Made by a program: the position numbers and the translations under genes. From the NCBI GenBank assembly GCA_028554645.1, contig JAQOOI010000076.1, positions 1,240,001-1,304,000 of the forward strand: a stretch of 64,000 bases of DNA, read 5' to 3'. The notes beneath the pieces are model-generated. The model was not told where the DNA came from. It searched no databases and saw only the letters and a program-made list of their open reading frames with translations. This document shows positions 14,141 to 25,151 of this stretch, piece after piece. How positions within the stretch are numbered: position 1 is the stretch's first letter; each line of letters begins with the position of its first letter. This stretch comes from Omphalotus guepiniiformis (Eukaryota > Basidiomycota > Agaricomycetes > Agaricales > Omphalotaceae).

Positions 14141-14423
14141 TTAGAAGCAAGCCCAGCGACCGCATCCTCGTTCTACAGGAGTGTCAGGCTCAGAGGGATG
14201 CTGAATGGAATTATTAGATTGCAATCTCAGTCCGCAAACGGGCGAACGTACCTCCGGAGTCCTTGCCTCAACGTCGAGGGGCGGGCTGATGGGTACCGGG
14301 GAAGCTGATACGAAGACAGTCACTAGGAGAGAACACGGTGGTAAGGAACATGGTGAAGTGGAAGCAAGGTGAAAGATACATACTGCAAGCAATGACAGCG
14401 ACGGTAAGGAATTTGAATTGCAT
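14141..14423 (-). CDS. Small secreted peptide precursor (56 aa), unknown
   Basis: Three short exons join in phase: 14423-14384, 14322-14252 and 14200-14141, all GT-AG. The product starts with a strong signal peptide (MQFKFLTVAVIAC then a short hydrophobic run to VSAS). A Pro/Glu-rich spacer, SPVPISPPLDVEARTPE, follows, and the end is a compact two-Cys tail, ERGCGRWACF. The leader - acidic spacer - short Cys/aromatic tail layout recalls processed secreted peptides, and the single Glu-Arg before the tail could be a processing site, but I do not recognise a family. The exon lengths (40, 71, 60 nt) and the clean phase argue that this is a gene and not chance. No neighbouring biosynthetic genes are evident. 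Confidence 0.55.
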
Positions 14424-15433
14424 TGCGAAATCGGTAAAGAGTGAAGGCGAAGACAATGGAAGAAAGGACAATGGAGAGGAGGATAATGATCGAGGGCCTT
14501 GCTTTCTATCTCTTATACTGAGTGAAGGGTATAAAGTAAGAACCCAAAAAGGACCTTCGAAAAGTCATCAGCAAGTCGGTAAGTCAACAACAGGCACCAG
14601 GGCAACAATTTGTTCTTGCAGAGACATTGTACGTGTACATATTCATGCAGGAATGAACGTTCCAGTTGAGCCTTGTATTCGAGCAGGACCGCAACACTTG
14701 AAATGAGCCATTTTTGGACGAGATTGCCGAAAGGGGATGGCAGTAGGTAGGCTGACGTAAACTACCTTGTTTCATTTTTGGCAAGAACGTCGGTCAAGCC
14801 TGGAAATTCCTAGAAAATGCGTGTACATTGTGAAATACATTGATGCAAGGACAGTGTACTCATCCAAAGGATTTCTAAAGCCAAGGTAACATTTTCCACG
14901 TCGCTCGAGTGAGGACAAACGGATGTGTTGATTTCGGTGTCAAAGCGAAGATCAACGGCCACTTCGCGGTACCTTCGAAAGTCAGTTGAGGCAAAACACA
15001 CATCAAATAGTAGTAACGCGCAGCACAATCACTAGCAACTGTCGATTTATATTGATGATTTGAGGTACCTTATGTTTGAACATTGAATCCGTTCATTATT
15101 AGAATATAAATGGCTTCAACAAAGATATTCACTAACTTCACCGCAGAACATGGGAGACTCCTCGGATGAACTTCTGAGCATTTTGCGCTATCTTGATAGA
15201 CTAAGTTGGCATTGTTGAAGCTATACTATCATTTGCTGATCTAGATTTTCAAGCTAGGAGGGAGGAAGCGAACAGGAAAGCCCGTGCGACATCTCTTCCC
15301 ACAGCAATAGATGACGTTGAGCTGGATTAGGATGCAAGTTTCAGTCCAGATATGTTCGTTTGATTGTTAAACAGCGATTTCGGTGTAATGTACAATGAGA
15401 AGCACGTTAAACATGACAGCGGAGGTCATTTCA
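14424..15433. other. Intergenic, no gene recognised
   Basis: A 72-codon minus-strand frame at 14810-15028 begins with a hydrophobic run but has no spliced continuation that I can support. Nothing else stands out. Confidence 0.4.
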
Positions 15434-16174
15434 CTAAGCAACCTGTACAATCTGCCGACCCCAGAAATATTAGACCAGGTTGTATACAACGCGAAATGAA
15501 CTCACCTTGCCATCCTCAACATTGTATGTCCATCCTGTAATCTTTGTCTCTTTCAATAAAAGTGGATGCTCCTTCAAAAACTCAACGTCACTCTTGACGC
15601 TCTCCACCACATCTGAGATCTCCAGGAAATCCGTCTCGTCGACTGTTTTGGCGACGTCTGCTTCTTGTGTACCCGCGTCCTTCTTGATGATCTCACGGAG
15701 CTCAGGACTGGTGAATAGCAGCATACCGCATCGATAATGATGGAAGACGGCAATTTCGCGCGTACCGAGGAGACGCTGAGAAATGATGATGCTTCGAATG
15801 GCATCTTTTCTGGTAATTCATAAAGTGTTTCTGGCTGACCCATTGGAGGTGAATAATGTCGATCACTTACGCTCTTCCTCCGGCATTGCGGACGACGTGA
15901 GTCTGTCCTAGATCAAGACCAAGCGAAGCGAAAGCGCTGATGGAAACTTGTAGTGAGCTCACTGACGCTGTTAGGCGAAAACAAAGGACTCACTCGATTC
16001 GAGCATCCATACAAGTCACTATATCATGACTTTTAGCTGAGTGTACCGCAAAGAAGACAGAGTGGCAGTCTTACGGATTAGAAGTTTCTTGGAAGGCGGG
16101 ATAGGAAGATGACCCTTGTCGAAGCTCTGCACATATTGCTCGTTCTTCGGAAGGAAATCCAAATGAGCAGACAT
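15434..16174 (-). CDS. Beta-class carbonic anhydrase
   Basis: The enzyme interconverts CO2 and bicarbonate and supports anaplerotic carboxylation and CO2 sensing in fungi. Five exons: 16174-16075, 16018-15994, 15936-15871, 15809-15506 and 15451-15434 (170 aa, within the short beta class). The zinc and catalytic motif LTCMDARID (Cys, Asp, Arg) is intact, followed by GQTHVVRNAGGRAKDAIRS and the second zinc motif. That motif reads HHYRCGMLLF; the usual form is HHTDCGM. Both metal ligands (second His and the Cys) are kept, but Thr-Asp is replaced by Tyr-Arg. The C-terminus, TGWTYNVEDGKIVQVA, matches the family. No targeting leader is seen, so it is probably cytosolic. Confidence 0.88.
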
Positions 16175-16855
16175 GGCTTCTTTAGTTGTCCAGAAGGTGA
16201 TGTCGAAAGTAAATCGGTTGATAGAGAAACAAGCTCTCTTATCGCCCTTTATCTTCTTTATGTTCTTGCTTGAGCATGAAAGGTGGCGTGGTCATTGTGG
16301 TCGATTGCGCGACTGAGGGCTCCAACTGCTTCTTCAGATTAGGCTCTGAGATTGCGCCTGAAGCCGCCGGATGAGAGATGAAGCCTATGGGTTCTACAGG
16401 ACCCGCTGTACAAGTCGAGGTCAGCCGGTGTCAACAGTCTGAGTATGGGCAAGCGCGCTTTAGGGCCGGTTCAATCTGTCCATGCCCAAAATATCTTCGA
16501 GTCACGGTCGCTGTCACAGGGTGTGCTTTAGGGCCGGTTCAATTGTCCAGTTAGCTGGCATTGCAAAGGTCAACTTCAATCCATGAGGAATACGACAGCA
16601 GTCTACAGCATGTAGTTGGGTTGCTAACTTGGATCTTGGGACTCCTTCCATCGCGGAGCACGACTAATAATTACAAGTTTACTATCACCTTCGGGAGCCG
16701 ATTGCACTGGCTCTTACTCCAACATCATACTCCTTCCGCCACACTCAGCTGTATGTAAACCTCTCGTCGCTCCTGCTCGGCGGTCATCTGAGGCAAGAGA
16801 TTGGCGCTTGAAATCATACATAATGATTTAGTGCCGCAAGTCTGCTCACATCGCT
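16175..16855. other. Intergenic with a short direct repeat
   Basis: Apart from the 19-bp direct repeat listed separately, no gene or motif is evident between these divergent genes. Confidence 0.45.
16457..16543. repeat. 19-bp direct repeat, 68 bp apart
   Basis: GCTTTAGGGCCGGTTCAAT occurs at 16457-16475 and again at 16525-16543, each followed by a TGTCC-like sequence. It sits between the carbonic anhydrase and a 4-TM gene and could be a duplicated regulatory site or a trace of slippage. Confidence 0.6.
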
Positions 16856-17888
16856 ATGCGTCCAGCAAATCGTACGTCCTCCATGCTACACAACTATACG
16901 TACTAATCACACCATTGTATAGGGCGTAATACAGTCGATACTGTACTTCGTCCTCTCAGGCCATTCCCTGGCCAGGTGCAAGAGGTAGACAATCAAAACC
17001 TCAGGATTGTAGCTCCGTGCAGGAAAAGTTTGTCAAACATCTGTCTGGAGGGAGCTTTAAATTGACTTCACTATGCCATTACAGAAACACAACAGGATCA
17101 GGATACGGAAGACGATGAAGAGCGCAAAAAGGCGATGAAGGACCTTGTACAATCCTGGATGGATCGTTTGCAGCTAATCAGCTTGATTGTATGCTGTCAT
17201 CATTCTCTGAGGCACTGTGACTTGTCTGATGAATACATAGACTACCTTTCTCGCATCGGTGGAGGCTGGGATGCTACAAGTGACCTCACCTGAACCCGGT
17301 GACCATAGTTCACGCATTCTCAACGCATCTAACGCAAGCCTTCTTTCTGCGCTCATACTTCACCTCCATTCTTCTTTCGTGTCTTTCTTCGCCGCTTTCT
17401 TTCTCATAAGGTTCAAAGTGAAGGAAGCAATACGCGTAGAAGCCAAAGTGGATCCAGCAGCCAAAACGAAACCTACTAGCAAAGGGTCCATTTTACTTGA
17501 CATGGCCGCGCAACATGTAACGGGGTCACCTGCTACTAGAACACCTAGCTCGAGTCTCAACTCGCAAGCACCGGAAGCACCGGAAAGACAAGCAAGACAG
17601 GATTCTTCTCCTCTGATCTGGTCAGCGAATCCCCAGTTGGTTCAGGTTGGTTTCTTCCAGCGTCAGCCCCCGATGTACCTGCTTAGTCGCTGTCACACGC
17701 TGTGCGTTCTGACGGCTACAGTCGGATTTGTTCTTGCGTTAATAGGAGTTGCTTGCTTTGCTTGGGCTAGCCAGCCTATCAGCGTGAGCATTTCTACCAC
17801 AGTTTTTGTGGGCCTATGTGTTTTATCTGGGATCGTGATTCTCATGATGAGGAATGATGAATCCCACCGTTTCTTTATAAACGATTAG
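16856..17888 (+). CDS. Four-TM membrane protein, paralogue A
   Basis: Exons are 16856-16871, 16923-17027, 17085-17188 and 17241-17888 (290 aa). After an acidic, Gln-rich N-terminus comes a conserved block, KDLVQSWMDRLQLISLITTFLA, then predicted membrane spans near LLSALILHLHSSFVSFFAAFF, TLCVLTATVGFVLALIGVACF and TVFVGLCVLSGIVILMM, with the LQLISLITTFLASVEAG segment as a likely first span. A Ser/Thr-rich loop of about 100 residues with the conserved GSILLDMAAQH and SANPQLVQVGFFQRQPPM lies between spans two and three. The family is frequent in Agaricomycetes and has no known function. The first three exons have exactly the lengths found in paralogue B (16, 105, 104 nt), and the intron after exon 2 has the same unusual GTTTGT donor in both. 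Confidence 0.8.
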
Positions 17889-18073
17889 CTATGCATTCTC
17901 TTGTTTTCATGCACTTGTATGAATATATCACGTATGATACAATGATGAATATTTATTGATAACCACCACATATTCGACGGGATCGACTACTTTCATATTG
18001 TGCTTACTGGATTTGATTACGTAAATCAGTCGTACAACAGTCAGTCGGGCAGAAATTTTGCTTGTTCCGGACG

Positions 18074-18753
18074 ATGAACGGCAGTTTTCCTGGCTTGGTC
18101 CCATTACACCCCCCTGGCAAAGAACCTCTTCCACAAGGTGTATCTGAAGATGAAAGGCCTCAATATGAACAAATGAAAAAAACCGAACGACTTATGACTA
18201 TGGCTAGCGAGTCGTGTGCTTTCAAGACTGTCCTTGCCGGTGGAGGAGGTACGTCGACCGTCTCGTTTCGCTGTGTGTTATGGAACTCAACGCGTGTGGT
18301 CATGATGCACTTTAGGTCTGGCAATCGGTGCATTCTTCTCATTAATGTCCGCTTCATTCGCGTACGAGGATCCGTTACTGCGACAGCAAACTCAGGCTGG
18401 AATGAAGACAACTCAAAAAGCTAGCCAAATCTTCAAGGAAATGGGTAGAAACATGTGGTCGAGTGGGAAAGGTTTTGGAAAAGTCGGCGCCTTGTTCGCT
18501 GGTATAGAATGCATAATAGAATCGGTGCGGAGAAAGCGTTTCTGCTTTTCTGTGCGAATTGATAAACTAACTGCAAATTCGACAGTATCGCGCTAAAAAT
18601 GATATATACAACTCTGTATCTGCTGGTTTCTTAGCAGGTGGCGTGTTGGCTCGGAATGCAGGTCCTAAAGCTGCTTTTGGTGGTGGTCTGGCATTCGCTG
18701 CGTTTTCGACGGCAATAGACTTGCTCTTTCTGCGGCGGGAAACTCCAGAGTAA
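18074..18753 (+). CDS. TIM22: Mitochondrial inner-membrane translocase subunit Tim22
   Basis: Tim22 forms the channel of the carrier translocase, which inserts multi-span proteins into the mitochondrial inner membrane. Exons are 18074-18248, 18316-18524 and 18586-18753 (183 aa). Family features are the Ser/Cys-rich start of the first span ([17 protein letters not shown]), the Gly-rich helices [14 protein letters not shown] and [24 protein letters not shown], and [23 protein letters not shown]. The 3' end is uncertain. Reading on gives a stop at 18751-18753, but a GTAAGT donor at 18750 and a CTAG acceptor at 18800 would instead give a short final exon and an acidic ending, TPDED, stopping at 18810. 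The gene starts 185 bp after the preceding membrane protein gene on the same strand. Confidence 0.88.
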
Positions 18754-18810
18754 GTCATTGCATGCTAGCCGCATTACAACGTACTGAAATATGGCTCTAG
18801 TGAGGATTGA

Positions 18811-19146
18811 TTTCTAGAACAACCTTTCTAGCATCTTATACCTATGTATCTTACCGCAATCCATCTGTATCATATAATTGCAAGCATTACAATACCTATC
18901 TCAATTGCTAACGAGTGACGAATATCTTCAACTGACCACCCTCCAATTGCAGTGAATAAAGTGTGTATGAAAGTATACATTAGATTATATTCTGTCTGAA
19001 CACAAGTCCGTAGATGAAAGCATTTACAAAGGCATGAAGTCATGATTTTGGCGTCAAACTATGGAACAAGATGGGCAAAGAATGAAAGATAAAAAAGATA
19101 AAATATGCAAAGAACCAAATACTCCCAGAAAAGTAGATCGTATACC
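18811..19146. other. Convergent 3' region
   Basis: This AT-rich spacer lies between the Tim22 and arrestin gene ends. No coding signal is seen. Confidence 0.5.
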
Positions 19147-22044
19147 TCATCCTACAACAGCCAGGACGTCGACGATGCCCTCGGCAGTGGTATATGCAAC
19201 CTTATTGCCGACTATCTCGGTCGTGTACGCAGGTGGGGCCTCGCCGACTTCGCTCTCCTGACCAGAAACTAGTCGTTCAAATTGACTGTTACGCAGCAGG
19301 AGATTATCCCAGTTGCGTAGCGATGCCATGGATATTGGTATCGGACTGCTCTCTGCATGAGACGCGCTGGAGTCCGATGACGACCGTTCGAGACCTACTG
19401 CCCTCGGAGAGGTTGGTTGTCGTTCACTTAGACTCATGCGACTGCGCGCTTCGCAAGGGCACTGAGGCGCGATAGAGGCGGGGTCTTCGAGATTTTCAGA
19501 ATAGTGAGGGAGGGCTGTCCAGTCAGGATTACACCGGCACTAAATATCCAATCAAAATCAATCAGTTCAGCGTCGATATCAATGATTAGGTTAAAACCGA
19601 AATGACTAACAGAAAGAATTTGTACTGGTGTTTGCACGACGATGTCATAGAGTTTTCTCTTCCCTGTCTTTGGATCGACTGCGGTGTCGTCGCCCCTTTC
19701 GACCCTCATGACGCATTTGAGCGTATGTGTGATAGTGATGTTACTCCTCTTGTTCCGATTCGTAGCGTGCATCGATTTACATGAGATAGGAAGTGCCAGA
19801 TCCTGGTGGAAAGTCCAGGGTCCGGGACCCATCAAGGTCGACGCCAATTCAGATGGCTCCTCGCTCTGATCGACAACTTTGTACACTGGGGATTTTGTCA
19901 GTGCGTCTTCATCGTCAGACTCGAGGGGCAGGATTTGACGAGCATCCTTTCCTTCTTCACGAAGAGAAAGTAAAGGCATTGTTGTTATAGGGTCCGTGCG
20001 CGCAACACGTTTGAATTGAGTATGATATTCCACCTTTTCTGTTACCGCAGTTAATGCGACAGAAAGAACAATAAACAGCCCTGCTTTCACTCACCTCCCA
20101 CGACCACGGAAATTCGATAAACCTTGATCTTCGCCAACGGAAGCAATGTAAAGGAGACAGGGATAGTTCCGCCAACGTAGAAACAGCGTCCAGATATCGA
20201 AATAAGATACTGCAGCTGCTGATCCCAGTGTCTTTCCACGATGATATTCTCAGTATCCTCAGTGTCTTCTTCACACGGACAAGATATCACCAGAACTTCA
20301 CGTTGAGTTGACATTCTTGAACTGAAAGCGCCTGGTCGGTGGACGCTGGCTTTTATGCGCCAAGTCACTGACCCGTAATTGCAACTCAAAGATGGGGGCG
20401 CATGTCCGGGTATCTGGAAGCAGATAGGGTAGGTGTACGTGCCTAAGCGTAGCAAGAGTCAATATTGGATGGTTGAGACCGAAATGGAAAAAGTAACCTT
20501 TCTTGAATTCCTTCCAGCCGTCTCCTTCCAACTTCCGTTCTTGTTCACCCTCCACCCTACCTCCAAACATGCTGAAGCTAATCCGGTCGGACCCCTGACG
20601 ACTAGGTGCACGCCCATCCGTGACAGAGAAGACTGGACTTTGAGGAGTAGTAGGTATCTGACTGGGACTGGCATCTCGAAAACGGGAAGGAGACCTCGAG
20701 GGATCATCCTTTTCATTTTCCCTAGTCCTGCCCCTCCTAATCGAGAACGAAGGTGCCCGAGGGGATGTCTCCGTGCTCTTGAAACTTAAACGACTGCCAT
20801 TCCGCTCTCGAGAGCTGAAAGCTAGAGACGAATCTCGCCTACGGCTCGAATGTGACCGCACTACATCCAATATCTTATTCGATACAGAAGATAGGCTAAA
20901 TCTTGAACGACGACCCCGAGCCCTGATAGGACTTGGTGGCGGCGGTTCGTCGGTATGTCCGCTGGATGAACCGGCTGCGACAATGCTAGAGTTGCTGGGA
21001 CCGGCCTCGTTCTCAGGTTCGTGTTCGATTTCGGGTACATCATCAACACTGGGACGCCGTGATCGGGAACGTAGCGGCCGTGTCGAGACTGAGGAGCGAT
21101 TGCGGGAAAATAAATGAGATCTTGGACCTGGTGCGTAAAGATACGTCACGTTAATAAACCTCAATTGGGAAACGTATGCAGATACACTGACTGCGATGTT
21201 CTTCATGGACAGCGCTTTTGAAGCCAATACGTGATTCTTCGTAGATGGGAGATATATCTTCGTTTAGACTTGTGAGGTTTTGAGTAGATAGACGAGAAAC
21301 TGGATGTTCGGAGGAAAATGATGGTGTTGGTGGCGGGGAGGTAGGGGGGGAGCTAGTATAGGGTGGCGCAGGAGATGATATCCCTAAAGAGAGGATGGAT
21401 GGGGTATAAGGTGGAATTGGTGACGCTGGAAGTTCCGGAACTTCGTTACGCTGAAGGCTGGAATTACGAGTTATGCGAGACCAGGCGTCTGCGCTTAAAC
21501 GACGAGCGGTTCGCCCACTACGTCTGGATGTACGGTCAGAATCAACTGTACGCAAGGATTCGACACCAGGTGAAGTAGCTCTGAGACTACGAGGATTCCG
21601 GGGAGTAGAAGTATGAGAGTCGTCAGAACCCTCGAAAGAAACATCCTCGAGAGCTATACCAGGTCCTACGGAAGCTGATTTACGAGAGGAGCCTGCTTTA
21701 AAAACAACCTCCGAAGCAGAGAAGACTTTATGCACTTCTGATACATCGGTCCGTTGAGCACCGAATCCTGATGCATGATGGTTTATGAGTGCGCGCGAGA
21801 CTGTGATAAGTATAGAAAACGTACCTTCCGGCCAAGCCAAGGCTGATTTAGCCTGCAGTTCAAGATAGATGTTTGAAATTCTTGTTGGCTTTACGAGCTC
21901 AAGAGTTAAAAGGCCGCGAAGCATAGTTGGACGAGAGTCATTATATCTGTTTCTTCCTGTGGTATCATTCGTCCTAAGAAAGATCGCGGATTCTGCAAGC
22001 TTGATGTTTAGAGAGTTCTTGAGTGGTTTGTCGGGAGCAGGCAT
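19147..22044 (-). CDS. Alpha-arrestin family adaptor
   Basis: Alpha-arrestins bring Rsp5/Nedd4-type ubiquitin ligases to plasma-membrane transporters and trigger their endocytosis. Six exons: 22044-21825, 21767-21192, 21127-20498, 20442-20095, 20038-19611 and 19539-19147 (864 aa). The arrestin-N fold starts at KLAESAIFLR with LRGLLTLELVKPTRISNIYLEL and continues through the second exon (EVHKVFSASEVVFKAG). A very Ser/Pro/Arg-rich insert of about 350 residues interrupts it. The C-domain begins at TYTYPICFQIPGHAPPSL and VTWRIKASVHRPGAF. A PPAY motif near residue 836 is the expected WW-domain docking site, and IPPYTP and APPYTS stretches occur in the insert. The many Ser-Pro and RxxS sites suggest control by phosphorylation. 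All junctions are GT-AG, one with a GTTAGT donor. Confidence 0.88.
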
Positions 22045-23008
22045 GATGATAGTCGTGTCGTAGAATGTAAAACAGAAAAAGTAGAGATATTTACAGAGGC
22101 ATCGAAGAGACCGGAGGAGAAAACATATGATGTTCTAGCAATGCATAGGGGCACGTGAAGAAAATGGGGAAGCAGTTTTTATACTAGTGGGACTTTAAAA
22201 GGTATATGTACTAATGGATCTCAAACCGTAAACGAGTACGGATGGTTCAAAAATCAAACCTCATGGCAACGATACCTGTGCGAATACAGTAGATATCCGA
22301 ACTTTTCTGCAGTGTGGTACGTCCAGAAATCTTTTTTATGATGCTTAGCGGCCAAGCAAGGCCATTCCCGTGTTTCCTTCATCTTCCTCAGTGCCATTCG
22401 GTAGTAGTCTCCCCACGATCGACTCTTATCCACGTACTCAACGTTCAGCTGCGAGAGCTCAGCGCTGCAGCACGCACAGTGACTAGTGACAGGCGGCGTG
22501 CGCTCCACAGAAACGTTGTTTCACCGTTAACGCTCTGACCGTTCTACCCGGTGTACGCTGGGCTTTCTTGCAACTCGACATCATTGGCGAAGAATCAGGC
22601 TTAATCAAGATCTTCTTTACCGTTACGGGACCGTGTTTCAAAAGTTACGCGATGGCATTTTCCGGGGAAAACTTAAAGACATCCACATAGTACGGTACAT
22701 ACACGCTTCGAGCCTGACTCGGAATTAGCATGAACGCGTCCAACTTCAAGTTGAAAGGCTTTGGCAAGTATTCATCGACACATAATCTCGTCCATTCCAA
22801 GTCCTTTGCCCTGGAATTCTATGACTGTATTTTTACTTCATGCTTCACGTTATTTCAAACTAGAAGCAGGTGGCCGTGGCATCCTGGCAGCAAGCCTGAA
22901 GTCTGATCTGGTGATCTATGAAATATGCCTCCTTAGCACGCCTTCTTTTTCTACTTCAACTTCAACCAAGTCGCCGCTCGTTTTTTCTCTCCCCAACGAA
23001 ACTTCGCC
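22045..23008. other. Divergent promoter region
   Basis: This nearly 1-kb spacer lies between two divergently transcribed genes and holds only short frames. The last 60 bases are pyrimidine-rich, typical of fungal promoters. Confidence 0.5.
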
Positions 23009-23940
23009 ATGAAGGTCTTCACCCTGTCTGCAGTCTCTGTACGTCTCAACCGCGTCTAACTTCCAATGTTCCCGTCTAACTTATTCTATGATAATTGCAG
23101 TCGGTTGCTTTTGCTGTTACTGCTGCTGCCCAATCCGCGACTTCCTCAGCAGCATCAGCAGGCCAGACGATTGTCATCACAGGCAAGTGACTTGTCGTTT
23201 CCGTGTGATGTGCTCAGTTCGAATGAATAACACTCTTGCAGTCGGTGGGAACACGACCCACAACGCCAGCACAGTTTTCCAGCCGGCGGAGGTGCGTGCT
23301 AGTCTGGGTGACACTGTATTATTCAACTGTACGTCCCTTATCTCGCTTCTCCCATTTTTTTGTTGAGTCGTTCGCAGTCACCCAGGGAAACCACACTGCG
23401 ACCCAGGCAGAGTTCTTTGCGTCAGTCGTTTCCTTCAATGCAAATTCACTCTTTTTTTGCTGAGCTTTCTTCACAGGCCTTGTGTCCCTGCGCATATATC
23501 CAATATAACCGTCAACGGCTTTAATTCTGACTTCCGTAACGCAGGAAATGGAACTGCCATTACTATTCTCTCCGTTCCCATCCTTCCCGAAAATGTGAAC
23601 ACCACTATGTGGTTCTTCGATTATAACACCTGCGCTGAAGGTGGTGTTGGTGTTATTAATGCCAATGACTCTTCGACCGAGACGCTGGCAGGATTCTCGG
23701 TGGGCCGCATTCCCCTGAATCGGAATTTCATTTCACTGATAGCATATTTGGCAATGATAGCGTAACGCCCAGCGACTCAACGGTACTGCGACGAGCTCGT
23801 CCGCTTCTCACTCGCAGACCTCTCCTTCTAGCTCATCGACCCAGACTACTTCTAGCTCGTCAAGCTCTGATGCTCAACGAGTTGTACTCGGAGCAGCTGC
23901 GACCCTCCCTTTGCTGCTTATGGCTGTCCTTGCCCTTTAA
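23009..23940 (+). CDS. GPI-anchored cupredoxin-like surface protein
   Basis: Six exons: 23009-23038, 23101-23182, 23242-23328, 23378-23420, 23477-23699 and 23761-23940 (214 aa). The parts are a signal peptide (MKVFTLSAVSSVAFAVTAAA), a cupredoxin-type fold with FQPAEVRASLGDTVLFNF, QGNHTATQAEFFAPCVPA (one His and one Cys in the positions of copper ligands) and TTMWFFDYNTCAEGGVGVIN, then RNAQRLNG, a Ser/Thr-rich linker, and a C-terminal hydrophobic GPI-attachment tail (LPLLLMAVLAL). Such extracellular serine-rich proteins are common in basidiomycete secretomes; their substrate is unknown. The intron after exon 2 has a GC donor (CACAG|GCAAGT); the frame and the conserved IVITVGGNTTH junction leave no GT alternative. 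The last intron uses a weaker GTGGGC donor. Confidence 0.85.
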
Positions 23941-25151
23941 TTCCTCCACGAAGGGTCTAAAAGCACAACCTTTTTTTCTTGATCCCATGGACATATTTTT
24001 TCACGCGCCTCAAAGTTAAACGTAAGTACTGACGTATTGACGATTGTGCGCCCTCACTGCTCCATACGGACCTCCCCATTCTTTTGCGTCCCTGTTGTCG
24101 GGTTCATACATGGCTACCCACCGTTTACAACATGGTATACATACCATTAGCGTCCACACTCTAAATCAACGCTATCGTATACCCTCTTGAAATTGACGAT
24201 ATTCATATGCACACACACGATTTTACTCCTTTCTATCTACTTTACCTTATGTACGTTTATCATCTGCTATATTTTTGCCTTTGCGCGCGCTTGCTGTTGT
24301 TGTTGATGTGATTGTTGTCTTGCACACGTATAGAATTACATGCCCCGTGTCTCCCATTTGTTCATGGCGAAGTGGCGTGATAAATCGATATACATTCCAC
24401 CTTCCCGCACAACTGTGTCCGCGGAGTCTCTTGCATACTGCGCGACTACACAGCGTTGTATCTGCGCAAACTATCACTCTGAGTGTGTACTCAGAGGCCC
24501 CAGTTATAATCTGTACTTAAAAGGTACTCAATGGCTTGAAATTTTTGAGCGACTTCCCGCCGATTTGTAGATGCAGGGAAGCCGCATCATAAGTCCTGAT
24601 GTAGAAAGAGACACTAGAACCATCTCAAAGAACCACCTCAAGGATTAGTACTACCCTGTACCACCTCCCTATGGCATAAATAGCGTACGGGGCTATCGAG
24701 CTCACTGTGTAAATACCATTCGTGTTCCAGAGGAATGTAGGCAGATGCAGGCATGCTCAATGCTAAGCGTAAAAAGATAACGCTCAGGTGATCAAAGGTG
24801 AAGGTTTGAACAATCGCTGAAAGTGAAATTTTGTTCAACGAGCGCTGAATTCGAAAATCAGCATTGCTCGCGTATCTGCGAACCTGCGCTGTCACGACAG
24901 ATACTAGCAGATACTAGCCGAGGACGACAATGCACAACTCAGGTGACAGATGAGTGGTTCCGCCCATCTTTGGGACCAGAGTAGGAAGCAGTCCGGTGCT
25001 CAACACAGCACAGGAAGGTGAGTGATCAATGCGAGTATCAGAATTTCATCCCGGGGTCAAAGCGTTTGATATCAGGGTATGAGTATTGTAGTGTATACGG
25101 AGTCGATTGACTCCAAAAGACATCGCGCATCGGAGAGAGGAATAAGGACAG
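23941..25151. other. Convergent intergenic region
   Basis: The region holds 3' ends of the flanking genes and only short frames. A few short T-rich and GTT-rich runs occur. Nothing else is recognised. Confidence 0.5.

Noticed and set aside
14810..15028. Minus-strand frame starting with a hydrophobic leader
   Set aside because: The leader is short, no conserved cysteine pattern follows, and there is no splice continuation.
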